A program made the position numbers and the translations under genes. Below are positions 1-8,700 of a stretch of 26,577 bases of DNA, one piece after another. Origin of the DNA: a virus; the IMG/VR virus record IMGVR_UViG_3300024946_000007, positions 1-26,577 of that record; one strand, given 5' to 3'. The stretch's first letter is position 1; the number at the start of each line of letters is the position of its first letter. Under the pieces are notes generated by a model that was not told where the DNA came from, ran no database searches, and saw nothing but the letters and a program-made list of their open reading frames with translations.

Positions 1-146
1 AGGAAGATGATAAATGGTCGTGTGCTGAGTTGGTGGCCAGCATTCTAGCAGCAGGTGGTCAAAGGCCGTTTGATAGTAAGTATCACCATCGTATTACACC
101 TCAGCATTTGTTATCGCTGAATTTTGAGAAAACAAAAATTAAATAA
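1..146 (+). CDS. C-terminal fragment of a phage protein, possibly cysteine-amidase-like
   Basis: The frame starting at base 3 is open from the window edge to TAA at 144-146, giving the last 47 residues of a gene. The visible part contains W-S-C-A-E-L-V-A followed by a short hydrophobic stretch and R-I-T-P-Q-H-L-L. A Cys-Ser/Ala-Glu-Leu/Val motif close to the C-terminus, followed by a TP-x-x-L segment, is typical of permuted NlpC/P60 (YiiX/YebB-like) peptidase-amidase proteins found in phage tail and lysis regions. With only the tail visible this is a weak functional guess; coding status is supported by the open frame and the terminator directly after it. Confidence 0.65.
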   Translation, partial: EDDKWSCAELVASILAAGGQRPFDSKYHHRITPQHLLSLNFEKTKIK

Positions 147-157
147 ACCGAAACATT

Positions 158-184
158 AAAAAGCCGCTTAATTGCGGTTTTTTT
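158..184 (+). terminator. Rho-independent terminator after the leading gene
   Basis: An A-run and AGCCGC (162-167), the loop TTAATT and GCGGTT (174-179) form a short GC-rich hairpin with one G-T pair, followed by an unbroken T-run to 184. It lies 12 bases after the stop codon of the first gene and separates it from the lysis cassette. The mirrored A-run means it could also act leftward. Confidence 0.8.
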
Positions 185-259
185 ACGCCCATACATCTGA
201 GTTATGACACAGGTGGACGTTGCTAACATTGGCACATAAAAACAGTAAGGTAGAAAAAA

Positions 260-628
260 ATGCCAGATCCAGTAACGCACGCAACCAGCCCATGGATAGT
301 TGCAACATTAACAGCAGCATTAAGCGCTCTTTTCGATTTGCCAATTGGAGTGATTATTACTGCATTTGGTGGTGCTTATTGGGCTGTCTATCGAAACAGT
401 GCATTAAGAGTTAGCAAATCAATATGGTTAATCATTCTTTCAACATTTATTGCATGCGTCATGGTCCATGGGATTGTGTGGATATTTCATGCATGGCTAG
501 ATATTAATAACGTGCCACAGCGCCCAGTTGCTTTTATGTTGGGATTTGCAGTAATTGATAAGCCATTTAGGGATTGGTTAATTCAGATATTTACATCTAA
601 ATACAATTTACTTGAGGTAAAAAAATGA
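260..628 (+). CDS. Holin-like membrane protein
   Basis: A 122-residue protein with about three hydrophobic segments (roughly residues 11-44, 55-79 and 89-106) and a short charged tail. Size, topology and position as the first gene of a cassette with an amidase and spanins fit a phage holin, which would form lesions in the inner membrane to release or activate the endolysin. The start ATG has an AAGGT Shine-Dalgarno seven to eight bases upstream. Its end overlaps the next gene by ATGA, implying translational coupling. No family-specific motif was recognised, so holin is inferred from context and topology. Confidence 0.75.
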   Translation: MPDPVTHATSPWIVATLTAALSALFDLPIGVIITAFGGAYWAVYRNSALRVSKSIWLIILSTFIACVMVHGIVWIFHAWLDINNVPQRPVAFMLGFAVIDKPFRDWLIQIFTSKYNLLEVKK

Positions 629-954
629 AATTCCAACTAATCCTGTCCGTGTTAATTGGACTTTATATACTTGCCGATTCGATTTATTTGGCATCAGTTA
701 CAAATGGAGAAAACAGATACTGCATGATTGCAAAATATGTTGGTGCTGCGATGAGTGGACCGTATCTTATTTTTGTAACACATGATAGTTCTAGCATTTT
801 ATTTGGGTGCACCATCGCATTATTTATGTGGCCAGAAACGTACTTTAGGCTAATAAAATATTTAAGCATTGAATATCCGCTTATACACCACTTTCTAATT
901 GATAAAACAAATCATAAATCAAGAAGAAAGGCTGACAATGAAGCGTTTAGTTAA
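625..954 (+). CDS. Small membrane protein of the lysis cassette (second holin or antiholin candidate)
   Basis: A 109-residue protein coupled to the preceding gene by an ATGA overlap. It has an N-terminal hydrophobic helix (about 3-25), a second hydrophobic region (about 34-52) and a third (about 57-70) ending in F-M-W-P-E-T, then a basic hydrophilic tail. Phage lysis cassettes often contain two holin-type proteins, one inhibitory, and this could be the partner of the upstream protein. Its last 17 bases overlap the amidase start. Function is inferred from context only. Confidence 0.65.
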   Translation: MKFQLILSVLIGLYILADSIYLASVTNGENRYCMIAKYVGAAMSGPYLIFVTHDSSSILFGCTIALFMWPETYFRLIKYLSIEYPLIHHFLIDKTNHKSRRKADNEAFS

Positions 955-1492
955 AGACATTGTTATTCACTGCTCAGCCACGCCTAATGGCAAGGATATT
1001 CGCGCAAAAGATATTGACGTGATGCATGCCAATCCAAAGATTGGATTTAAGCGTAATAGCCAAGCAAAGCGAAACTTTAATCCAGAATTTGGAAGCATCG
1101 GCTATCACTACGTGATTACGGTAGATGGACAGATTGAAACTGGTCGTGGGCTGGAAGAGTTGGGCGCACACGTACAAGGCCGTAATACAGGTTCGATTGG
1201 CATTTGTTTAATCGGCACTGATAAATACACACCAGAGCAGTGGGAAACGCTTCGTACCTGCTTGATTAATCTATCATCAATTATCCAAGGCAAGCCGCAC
1301 GCAACTGTTGAAGGTGCGTTAAATGCTTACAAAGATATGGGAATTTCAATCAAAGGCCACCGAGATTATTCACCAGACCTTAATGGTGACGGTCAAATTA
1401 CACGTAATGAGTGGGTAAAAGACTGCCCAAATTTCGACGTTTCAGCTTGGGTTAGAGGCGGCATGAAGCCGATTAAGGCCAACCTTTTATGA
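938..1492 (+). CDS. N-acetylmuramoyl-L-alanine amidase endolysin (T7 lysozyme type)
   Basis: A 184-residue Amidase_2 (PGRP-fold) enzyme that cleaves the amide bond between MurNAc and L-Ala of peptidoglycan. Visible active-site residues follow T7 lysozyme: zinc ligands H11 (VIHCSAT), H141 (GHRD) and C163 (KDCPNFD), a tyrosine in GYHYVI (Y56 or Y58) and K161. Between H141 and C163 lies a 12-residue loop with EF-hand spacing (D147, N149, D151, Q153, I154, E158). I chose ATG 938, preceded by AAGG at good spacing; an in-frame ATG at 899 lies deep in the previous gene and lacks support. There is no signal peptide, so export would need the holin. It overlaps the spanin gene by ATGA. Confidence 0.93.
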   Translation: MKRLVKDIVIHCSATPNGKDIRAKDIDVMHANPKIGFKRNSQAKRNFNPEFGSIGYHYVITVDGQIETGRGLEELGAHVQGRNTGSIGICLIGTDKYTPEQWETLRTCLINLSSIIQGKPHATVEGALNAYKDMGISIKGHRDYSPDLNGDGQITRNEWVKDCPNFDVSAWVRGGMKPIKANLL

Positions 1493-2082
1493 TTGCGTGG
1501 ACATTAATCAAACTTTTAGCATCGCATGTTGCTGGCTTTGTAATGAAGTATTGGCGAATTATTTTGCCGTTACTGGTGCTTTGGTATTGCTACTCACAAT
1601 ACAGCGCACAGGTGGCTCGTGCTGATAAGGCTGAGCTTGACTTATCCAAGCAAGTGCAACTGCATAAGCAGTTTAAAGACGACATAGCACTAGAAACCAT
1701 GAAGCGTAGTGCTGAAAACGCAACCAAGTTAGCCGTGGCTAAAAAGGCTCTGCAAGAAAGTGAAAAACAACACGGCGCAGTGATCGCCAAATTTAACCTA
1801 GACCGCGAACGTGAAACAAAAAACCTAAGGGCCTACTATGAAAATCGTATTGATAGCACTAAGTTTAACTTTACTGAGCGCATGCGCCTCGAAGCCGAGC
1901 GTGTTAGTTCTGGATTGCCAGAAGCTACAAGCGATACCAGCAGATTTACCGAACGTGAACGAGAGTGCTACGCAGGTTATTCTGCGCTAGAAGGTGCGTG
2001 CAAGTTAACAACAAATGATTACAACAGATTGCGCGGATGGGCGAATGCTGCATGCGAACAAGTAGGGTGTGAAAAGGAATAG
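1489..2082 (+). CDS. Rz: Inner-membrane spanin, Rz-like (i-spanin)
   Basis: A 197-residue protein with one hydrophobic segment near the N-terminus (about residues 20-37) followed by a long charged, Lys/Glu/Ala-rich region predicted as coiled coil (about 40-135). This is the layout of Rz-type i-spanins, which bridge the periplasm to fuse inner and outer membranes at lysis. It is longer than lambda Rz (153 residues). The C-terminal part carries four cysteines (in ERECYAGY, EGACK and AACEQVGC), which may form disulphides in the periplasm. The partner lipoprotein gene is nested inside it in another frame (1838-1990). It follows the amidase with an ATGA overlap. Confidence 0.88.
   Translation: MIAWTLIKLLASHVAGFVMKYWRIILPLLVLWYCYSQYSAQVARADKAELDLSKQVQLHKQFKDDIALETMKRSAENATKLAVAKKALQESEKQHGAVIAKFNLDRERETKNLRAYYENRIDSTKFNFTERMRLEAERVSSGLPEATSDTSRFTERERECYAGYSALEGACKLTTNDYNRLRGWANAACEQVGCEKE
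1838..1990 (+). CDS. Rz1: Outer-membrane lipoprotein spanin, Rz1-like, nested inside Rz
   Basis: A 50-residue protein read entirely within the Rz gene in the +1 frame. It begins MKIVLIALSLTLLSAC: a short basic N-terminus, hydrophobic core and L-S-A-C lipobox with the lipidated Cys at position 16, leaving a mature lipoprotein of 35 residues with one more Cys (27) and prolines at 20, 34 and 38. The ATG is preceded by AAGGG seven bases upstream inside the Rz reading frame. Together these match Rz1, the o-spanin that joins Rz across the periplasm. Fully nested Rz1 genes are known from lambda-like phages. Expression is inferred, but signal peptide and ribosome site together are unlikely by chance. 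Confidence 0.9.
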   Translation: MKIVLIALSLTLLSACASKPSVLVLDCQKLQAIPADLPNVNESATQVILR

Positions 2083-2084
2083 AA

Positions 2085-2930
2085 ATGGCGACAACAACTA
2101 ATCAGTCATGGACCCCGACAGATGGGATTAATAACTACAACAATATGAGCGCTACGCCTCAGCTTGCAACAACACAAACAGCGCCAGCATCAACAGTGGC
2201 AAACGCAGCAAGCGCACCATCAGGCTTAACATCTGCAATTACTAGAGATGTGAACAACAATGAACTGTTAAGCACTCAAGTTAACAAGGTAATCGGTGAG
2301 GATTCGCCATTGATGCAACAAGCCGCAGCAAAAGCAAAACAGGCCGCTAATAGCAGGGGCATGTTAAATAGCTCAATGGCGGTTCAGGCTGGGCAGGCTG
2401 CGGTAATGGATAGAGCGGTTCCAATCGCTCAATATGACGCTGGTGTAAATAGTAGCGTGCTTAATACTAATCAGGCAAACCAGCAACAATCTAATACTTT
2501 TAATGCGAGCCAGACACAGCAAAATAACCAGTTTAATGCTAGCAATGAGCAAGACATTAACAAGTTCAATGCGCAAAATCAGAATCAAACAAATCAGTTC
2601 AACGCCTCAGAGCAAAACAAAACAAACATTTTTAATGCAAATGAGCAGAACGTAGTGATTAAGCAGTTCATGGACCAAAGCAACAAGCTTCAATTAGCAG
2701 ACATTGAGGCGAGTTATAAAACCATACTGCAGTCTGAGGCTTCTGCAGGTTCACTTTACCAGCAGTCAGTGAGAAATATTAGCGACATTTTACAAAACCC
2801 AGACCTAACGCCAGAGGCTAAGACAGCGGCAGTGACAAATCAAAATGAATTATTAAAAACAGGATTAAACATACTAGGGAAAATTGGCGGTTTAAACCTC
2901 GATGGCCTGCTTACATTCCCAACAGCATGA
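2085..2930 (+). CDS. Asn/Gln-rich virion (ejection) protein with 11-residue repeats
   Basis: A 281-residue hydrophilic protein. Residues about 60-115 contain the pattern S-P-L-M-Q-Q-A...A-N-S-R-G-M-L-N-S-S-M-A...A-V-P-I-A-Q-Y-D-A, which I know from small internal virion proteins encoded next to giant ejection proteins in podoviruses. Residues 136-190 are five consecutive 11-residue units of the form x-N-x-F-N-A-x-x-Q-x-x, with phenylalanines exactly at 139, 150, 161, 172 and 183. The C-terminus is mixed helical with a Gly/Leu end. The start has an AGGA ribosome site. Its end overlaps the next gene by ATGA. Role in the particle is inferred. Confidence 0.75.
   Translation: MATTTNQSWTPTDGINNYNNMSATPQLATTQTAPASTVANAASAPSGLTSAITRDVNNNELLSTQVNKVIGEDSPLMQQAAAKAKQAANSRGMLNSSMAVQAGQAAVMDRAVPIAQYDAGVNSSVLNTNQANQQQSNTFNASQTQQNNQFNASNEQDINKFNAQNQNQTNQFNASEQNKTNIFNANEQNVVIKQFMDQSNKLQLADIEASYKTILQSEASAGSLYQQSVRNISDILQNPDLTPEAKTAAVTNQNELLKTGLNILGKIGGLNLDGLLTFPTA
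2490..2654 (+). repeat. Five tandem 33-base coding repeats (11-residue units)
   Basis: Five head-to-tail 33-base units encode S/N/I/T-N-x-F-N-A-x-x-Q/E-x-x. Phe-Asn-Ala is kept in every unit while the DNA varies at third positions, so the protein pattern is under selection rather than the DNA being a recent slippage product. An 11-residue period fits a right-handed hendecad coiled coil or a stacked amphipathic helix. Confidence 0.85.
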
Positions 2931-3313
2931 TGAAAGAAATACAGAATTATTTAATCAATGAAGAACACTTAACGGTTGAGCAGGTGAAGCTTGCGTTATT
3001 AAAATGGAATGTTGAGCCAATCATTTATCAAGGCGTGCAGATTGGTGAAACGATGATGCAAAACAACGAAATACATTTTGCGCTTAACAAAAGATTTCGC
3101 AAAGTGATTGGACGTAAGCAAATGATGCATGAAGTAGTCAATGCATTGTTAGATAAGCATGAGTTCTTGGTAACAAAGCTCTACAAGAACGATAAATACA
3201 AAAAACTTATTGAGTTGTTTGGCTTTAAAAAAACACACGAAGATCAGCAACATGAATATTTTTGGCTAGACAAGGACACGAAAAATGATCGCCATTCAAA
3301 TACCAAATATTGA
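2927..3313 (+). CDS. Small virion-region protein, possibly GNAT-like
   Basis: A 128-residue protein coupled to the gene before it (ATGA overlap). The visible pattern is a beta-rich start, then I-H-F-A-L-N...R-F-R-K-V-I-G-R-K-Q-M-M-H-E-V-V and, about 45 residues later, K-K-L-I-E-L-F-G-F-K-K-T-H. A basic helix followed by a late L-x-x-L-G-F turn is the usual layout of GNAT-fold proteins, and small GNAT-like proteins (T7 gp13-like and relatives) sit beside ejection proteins in many podoviruses. The family match is by pattern only; catalytic acetyltransferase activity is not implied. Confidence 0.55.
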   Translation: MMKEIQNYLINEEHLTVEQVKLALLKWNVEPIIYQGVQIGETMMQNNEIHFALNKRFRKVIGRKQMMHEVVNALLDKHEFLVTKLYKNDKYKKLIELFGFKKTHEDQQHEYFWLDKDTKNDRHSNTKY

Positions 3314-4286
3314 GTACAAAACTATTACTCATACTCGCCGATTGTCGGTTGAAATGCCATATGCAAGTCCACATAGGGGTGCGCCATATGGTGAAAAAAA
3401 TGGTCCAGCACTTGGTGTTGCGGCCGCTGTTGGCTCTATATCAGCAGGTATGGCAGCAACAAGTACACTGCTTGGTGGAATTATGATTGCAGGCGGTATC
3501 GCAAGTGGTCTTGGTGCAATTACCGGCAATAAAGCATTATCCACAATTGGTGCGGTTGCTGGGCTTGCAGGTTTTGGCGTTGGTGCTTTTACTGGCTTAG
3601 AAGGTGGTTTTGTCAATCCGTTTTCAAGCGCAGCAGATGGCACATCTAACTTCTTTAATACAGTATCAGGCGATGCAGTTAAAAGTGTTTTTAGTAACAT
3701 TAAGTCGGGGCTTGGTATTGGCGATAGCACGATTGCCGCAGGCATTAAAGATACGGCTGGCGTTACAACTAACGCGGCTGACACCTCTGGCATTGGCGGT
3801 GCGTTAAGGTCAAGTGGTACAGAGCAATTAACTCATGTGAATGGTGTGCCAGAATCATTCATTGGTCGTGCGGTCGATGGCGTAAAAGATGTTGGAAGTG
3901 GCTTATTGGGTACGCTTAACAATAGCCAAGGCGCACTCAGTGCATTAGGTGGCTTGTCAGATGGCTACATGAAGGGTCAAGAGCTTGAGCAGTTGCAGCC
4001 ACTTACAGATGCAAGAGTTGACCAAACAAACACACAAACTGCGGCACAACAGCAACAGATGGACCTGATTGCTCAGCGCCAAAAAAACTTACAATTCCAA
4101 CCCAATAGTGCCGCGACTGTTAACCAAGATCAGAACGTTTATAACAGACAGCCTGGCACTAATACACCAGGGAAAATAGCCGTGTCGATTGAAGGTGAAG
4201 TGAAATACGTTACACCAGAAGAATACAATCAAATTCAGCAAGCTAAATCTGGTGCAGGCATGCTTTCACAAATGGGAGGTGCGTAA
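3285..4286 (+). CDS. Gly/Ala-rich internal virion (ejection) protein
   Basis: A 333-residue protein whose start overlaps the preceding gene by 29 bases; AAGGA lies eight bases before ATG 3285. Residues about 45-110 form a Gly/Ala-rich, strongly hydrophobic region of several potential membrane-crossing helices (A-A-V-G-S-I-S-A-G-M-A and following). The rest is hydrophilic, with a Gln-rich coiled segment around 235-275. Hydrophobic Gly/Ala segments in otherwise soluble proteins just upstream of a giant ejection protein suggest a pore or channel component injected into the cell envelope. No catalytic motif is seen. An alternative start is ATG 3354, but it has a poorer ribosome site. Confidence 0.72.
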   Translation: MIAIQIPNIEYKTITHTRRLSVEMPYASPHRGAPYGEKNGPALGVAAAVGSISAGMAATSTLLGGIMIAGGIASGLGAITGNKALSTIGAVAGLAGFGVGAFTGLEGGFVNPFSSAADGTSNFFNTVSGDAVKSVFSNIKSGLGIGDSTIAAGIKDTAGVTTNAADTSGIGGALRSSGTEQLTHVNGVPESFIGRAVDGVKDVGSGLLGTLNNSQGALSALGGLSDGYMKGQELEQLQPLTDARVDQTNTQTAAQQQQMDLIAQRQKNLQFQPNSAATVNQDQNVYNRQPGTNTPGKIAVSIEGEVKYVTPEEYNQIQQAKSGAGMLSQMGGA

Positions 4287-4747
4287 TGGACCAGAAACAA
4301 TTTAACGCAAAGCCAGCGGCAATTGCCGAGGATATGGCCGCAAGTGTACCTAAAGAGTTTCAAGAAGCTTTTGCGCGTGTAGTTAAGGCTGGGATGAAGG
4401 TGATATTCTCAGAGGAAACGCACGAAGATATTATTCAAATGCTAAATAAAAGTGAAGGTGATATTGGCGAAATGCTTGGTTCGCAAATTGCGAGCTTAAT
4501 GGCGATGCTTTACCAAAAAAGCAACCAGACAATGCCAGGCGAAGTGATTGTACCTGCTGGAACATATCTACTTGCACAGGCTGCAGAGTTTTTAGAAACG
4601 GTGACAGAGGAAGAAATGGCACCAGAGATTATTGCGCAAGCAATGCAAACAATGATCGATTCTTTAATGCGCGGTTTTGGTGTTGATCCACAACAGTTTG
4701 GGCAAATATCGGAACAAGCTTTATCACAGTATCAGGGAGCAGAATAA
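4286..4747 (+). CDS. Small acidic virion-region protein
   Basis: A 153-residue acidic, mostly helical protein, started by ATG 4286 right after GGAGGT and overlapping the previous stop (TAATG). It is rich in Ala, Glu, Gln and Met with no Cys or Trp and no membrane segment. Its central part reads L-L-A-Q-A-A-E-F-L-E-T-V-T-E-E-E. It lies between two probable ejection proteins in a strictly coupled gene series, so it is probably a particle component or a chaperone for one. No family recognised. Confidence 0.65.
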   Translation: MDQKQFNAKPAAIAEDMAASVPKEFQEAFARVVKAGMKVIFSEETHEDIIQMLNKSEGDIGEMLGSQIASLMAMLYQKSNQTMPGEVIVPAGTYLLAQAAEFLETVTEEEMAPEIIAQAMQTMIDSLMRGFGVDPQQFGQISEQALSQYQGAE

Positions 4748-5631
4748 TGTCTGGCTTATTAGGTTTTATGGCAGCAGGCGCGGCTAAAGGATATTCAGAG
4801 GGGCGAGGCCGTGATCTGGCTCAGAAGCAAGAGTTTGATTTAAAGACGGCGTTGCTTGATGCACAGATGGATAAAGAGCTTCGATTAAAAGAAGCTGGCT
4901 ATGCGATGGAGGATAAACGCGCCGCCGCCGAAATTGAGCGCAATAAAGCATATATGGCTGACGTTGAGGAAACGACTAAAACTCCTGAATCAGTCATTAA
5001 TAAATACACGGATGAAAAAGGCCAAGAGCAGATGGTTAAATCTGGCGGTGATGAAGTTAAAACTACACGCAAGGCAACCATGCAAGATGGCTTCGAGCGT
5101 GCCATGAAAGGCGGTGACTTTAAATCTGCTGAAACATTTGCAAAGATGGTACCAAAAGGCAAAGACTTTGAAAGCATTAAGCTTGAAGATGGTTCTGTCA
5201 TGGCGTTTGATAAATCTAATGGCACAGCAAAAATAGTGCTGGAAGGTGGCCAAAAAGTTGATGTGCCAAAAAGTGAGCTTGAATTAGCATGGCGCATGGC
5301 TGATGGCGATGCAGAAAAAGCGGCCAACATATTGGTTAGCCAAAAAGCTAAGGTAAGTGCAGCAGGACGTGCTCCGCAAAAACAAAGTGATGACGATCAA
5401 TCTTTTGCAGACTGGAAAAGAAAGCCAGAAAACAAAGGCAAAGGCCGTGATGATTACAGCCGAGAAAAGGCTTCATGGGGTAAGGACGATAATGAAGTTA
5501 TAACTATCGCAAAAACATATTATGATAAAGATGGCAATGAAATTAGAGAAACAAAGAAAGGCAAGGTGCCAGAGAAATCAAATGGCGCTCTAAGCAAAGA
5601 TAAGAGCGGTAACTACACGTATAACCGATAG
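4747..5631 (+). CDS. Virion-region protein with hydrophobic N-terminus and coiled coil
   Basis: A 294-residue protein coupled to the gene before it by a TAATG overlap, with GGGAG upstream. It starts with a short Gly/Ala-rich hydrophobic stretch (M-S-G-L-L-G-F-M-A-A-G-A-A) followed by a long charged helix (about 20-75), a compact central part (about 75-200) and a Lys/Asp/Gly-rich, probably unstructured tail. This N-terminal pattern is common in podoviral internal core proteins. It is the last gene before a hairpin and the giant gene. Function inferred from position. Confidence 0.65.
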   Translation: MSGLLGFMAAGAAKGYSEGRGRDLAQKQEFDLKTALLDAQMDKELRLKEAGYAMEDKRAAAEIERNKAYMADVEETTKTPESVINKYTDEKGQEQMVKSGGDEVKTTRKATMQDGFERAMKGGDFKSAETFAKMVPKGKDFESIKLEDGSVMAFDKSNGTAKIVLEGGQKVDVPKSELELAWRMADGDAEKAANILVSQKAKVSAAGRAPQKQSDDDQSFADWKRKPENKGKGRDDYSREKASWGKDDNEVITIAKTYYDKDGNEIRETKKGKVPEKSNGALSKDKSGNYTYNR

Positions 5632-5653
5632 TGCTTTTCTGGTAACACAAGTG

Positions 5654-5685
5654 GGGTTGGATAGAATTATCCAACCCTTTATTGT
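5654..5685 (+). terminator. Perfect 9-bp hairpin between the ejection genes and the giant gene
   Basis: GGGTTGGAT (5654-5662) and ATCCAACCC (5669-5677) pair perfectly around AGAATT and are followed by TTTATTGTTT. It looks like an intrinsic terminator with an imperfect T-run, so it may only attenuate transcription. It lies 22 bases after one stop codon and ends 15 bases before the next start. Confidence 0.65.
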
Positions 5686-5700
5686 TTCTGGATAATCAGC

Positions 5701-8700
5701 ATGGCTAACGTAGTATATCGCGGTAAATCAATCACATTCCCAGGCGGCATGAGCGAGGCAGAAATATCGCAAGCAATGCCTTCAATCGCGGATCAGATAG
5801 ATGCGGATTTTGCACAAGCGCCACAGCCGGAATCGCCTAAGCCTCAATCATTCCTATCTCAAGTAAAAGACGATATTGTTAAAGCTATTACACCAAATAG
5901 CAAATACAAGTCAGTTGTTGATGGCATGGATGGAAAGGTTATTGATGATCGCCGTGCCATTGAGCGCAAAGGCGCACCAGTCACGGACCAAACTTTCAAT
6001 AAAGTTAAGTCTTCCTACGAAAATGCAACACCACAAAAAAGAGCAGAACTTTCCAATCGCAAAGATTGGCTAGGCAATGTCGCATCAGAGGTAGATAAAC
6101 AATATCAAGAAATTAAAGAAGATGGCATTGGTGATAATCGCAAAGAAGCGAAAATTAACAAAGTCATGAAGAACTCAAATGCTGACTTTAACACAGCTAA
6201 AAACATGGTTGAGCAAGGCGAGGACGGAAACGACATTGCGACCATAGCAAACGGCTTGCCACAGAGAGAGGTCGTTGATTACGCACTTGATACCGTAAGG
6301 GCAGTAGCTAAGATCGCCCCGACAACAGGGAAGATGGCAACAGATATTTTAGGGTTAGGCACGAATTACATCCCAGTAGTGGGTGACATGATTATGTCGA
6401 TGGGTGAAGGCTTCGATGATGCCATTAAGTACCAGACAGATAAGCAGTCGCCAGAGTTGCGCCAGAAGTCTATTGAGCTACAAAACATTGTAAAAAATGG
6501 TACAGGCATTCAACTAACAGAGTTTTTAACTGCAAACCCATCTGTTTTATCTGATGTTGCAATCCCTTCACTTGGCTTTATGTTAGCAAGTGGTGGCGTT
6601 GGTGCAGGCGTGACTAAACTAGCCAGTGAAAAGGCAGCAGCGAACTTAACTGCTAAATATGCTGGGCGTAATGCAGAGTCAATCAAAACGCTAGCTGCAA
6701 GGTATGGCCGTGAAAAAGGCACACAAGCCGCTATTGCCATGAACGTTGGTGTAAACGCAGGCGGCGCATTTAGCGAGGCAGAAGGTGACGCACGCACTAA
6801 ATACACGGCAGCGGCAATTGCTGGTATTACTACGCTACTAGGCAATAAGATTACTAAGGGCGGTGCGGAAGGCGTAATTGCCAGAGGGAATAGTGGCGTT
6901 TCATCATCAGTAAATCGCCTTGCTAATGCAGCAAAAACTGCAGGTAAAGAATCTTTGCAAGAATATGTTGAAGGTGGTGGCCAAGGATTAGGCGTACAAA
7001 CTGGCGAATACGCATTTGGCAATCGAGAAGAAATAGACTTTGGACAAATCAACAGACAAGGGTTATTAGAAGCGGCAGCAGCAGGCGTGCCAGGTGCAGT
7101 TGTCGGCGCGTTGCAAGGTGCTGGATCTTTTAAGCAAGTTACTTCAAATGTCCGTGTTGATGGTAACACTCAAGGCGACATTGACGCTGAAACACTACAA
7201 GTTGAGTTTGACGCTAAACAAGCCGAGGCAGATACAGCGCTTGCCAATATTACCAATCCCGATGCAAGTATTGATGACGCTATTGCGCTTGCTGAAAAAG
7301 CAATTGATATACCCGTGCCACAAACAGGCTTGTTAAATTCAATCAGTGATGATGCCTTACTTGCAGAAGTGCAAAGCGCCACAGAAGCCATACCAGCAAG
7401 CGATATTTTAGGGGATGAGAATGTCAGCGATACGACTAATGCCACTACCGAGCTGGCTAACGAAACCATTACAGGCTCAAGTGATAACATACAAGGAAGC
7501 TTGGGAGATTTACCTAATCAGCTTGCAGGACGGAGCGATACAGGACCAATTGATAACTCTACCGAAGCATCTGCACAAGGCAGCGGAAGCGATCAACTTA
7601 ATGGAAATGGAATACAAGGGAACGATGCAATAGCTATACTTAATGGCGAAGATGCAGTATCACGTCCATTCGCCCAAGCCACAGACGACTTCTTGCCGAA
7701 GATGCGCAGCATGACCACTGATGCAAAAGTCATTAGCCAAATTGATGAAGAGTTGAAGTTACGTGGCATTACTAATGTCGATAGCGTAAACACAACAGCG
7801 GAACGTGTCGATGAAAAGGTAAAAGGCGTACATGTTGGTGAGAAAATTAACAAAGAGTGGACCGCATTCAGTCCTGAATCTGGCACGCTAAACATTCCAC
7901 GCTCAGAAATGCCGCAAGTAAAAGCAGAGCACCGTGGCGCGATGGTTAACTTTTTGAATGCTAGAGGCGTGGACCACACGCAAGAAACGGTACCAGCATC
8001 ATCACTTAAACCAACACAGCAAGAGTTTTCAGAAGCCAAGGTTAAGAAGGCAAGCAAGTATGCAGGCGGTGACCGTTCAATCTTGGTTTCATCTGACAAC
8101 CATGTGTTAGACGGCCATCATCAATGGCTATCTAAATTAAACAAAGGCGGCGATGTTGATGTAATCCGTTTGAATGCGCCTATTGCTCAGTTGCTTGATG
8201 ATGTTAAAGAATTCCCAAGCTCAACCGTTGAGAGTGGTGCTACAACATCTAAAGTACAAAAGCCAAAATCACCTAAACAATACAAACCTAAGACGCTACT
8301 AGCAACCCTACGTGACATTGGCGGCATTAAGCTATCTGAAAAACAAGATGTTACAGGCGAAGTAAAAGGCTTTGCGCCTGGTGGATATAACCAAGTATTC
8401 AAACAAGCATCTAACCGTTCACTCAAGGGCTTGATTGAATCAGGTGATTTAGTCGATTACCTACCATACAACATGCGCCTTGAATCTAACGGCGCTAATG
8501 ATGATGCTTTTGATTCAACAGAGGCGTATGATTACCTTTCGGAAAAAATACGAAACGGTGAATCAGTATTGCCGTATGCAGTTGTTGAAGAGGCTCAAGC
8601 GAATCAATACTACCAAGACGCAGGAGCAACAGCTGAAAGCGATGTTCAAGAGGCGGCAGAACTATTAACAGAGGATGAAATCAATGAGCAACTCAGACAA

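Noticed and set aside
899-937. Upstream in-frame ATG for the amidase
   Set aside because: Would extend into the previous membrane protein gene; ATG 938 has a proper ribosome site and starts right before the conserved fold.
3329-3793. Leftward frame of 154 codons opposite the Gly/Ala-rich virion gene
   Set aside because: Pro/Ala/Ser-rich mirror of a Gly/Ala-rich coding sequence; the rightward gene is tightly coupled to its neighbours.
6510-7169. Long leftward frame inside the giant gene (219 codons)
   Set aside because: It is an antisense shadow of an Ala/Gly-rich segment; low-complexity Pro/Ser translation, no ribosome site and no neighbours on that strand.
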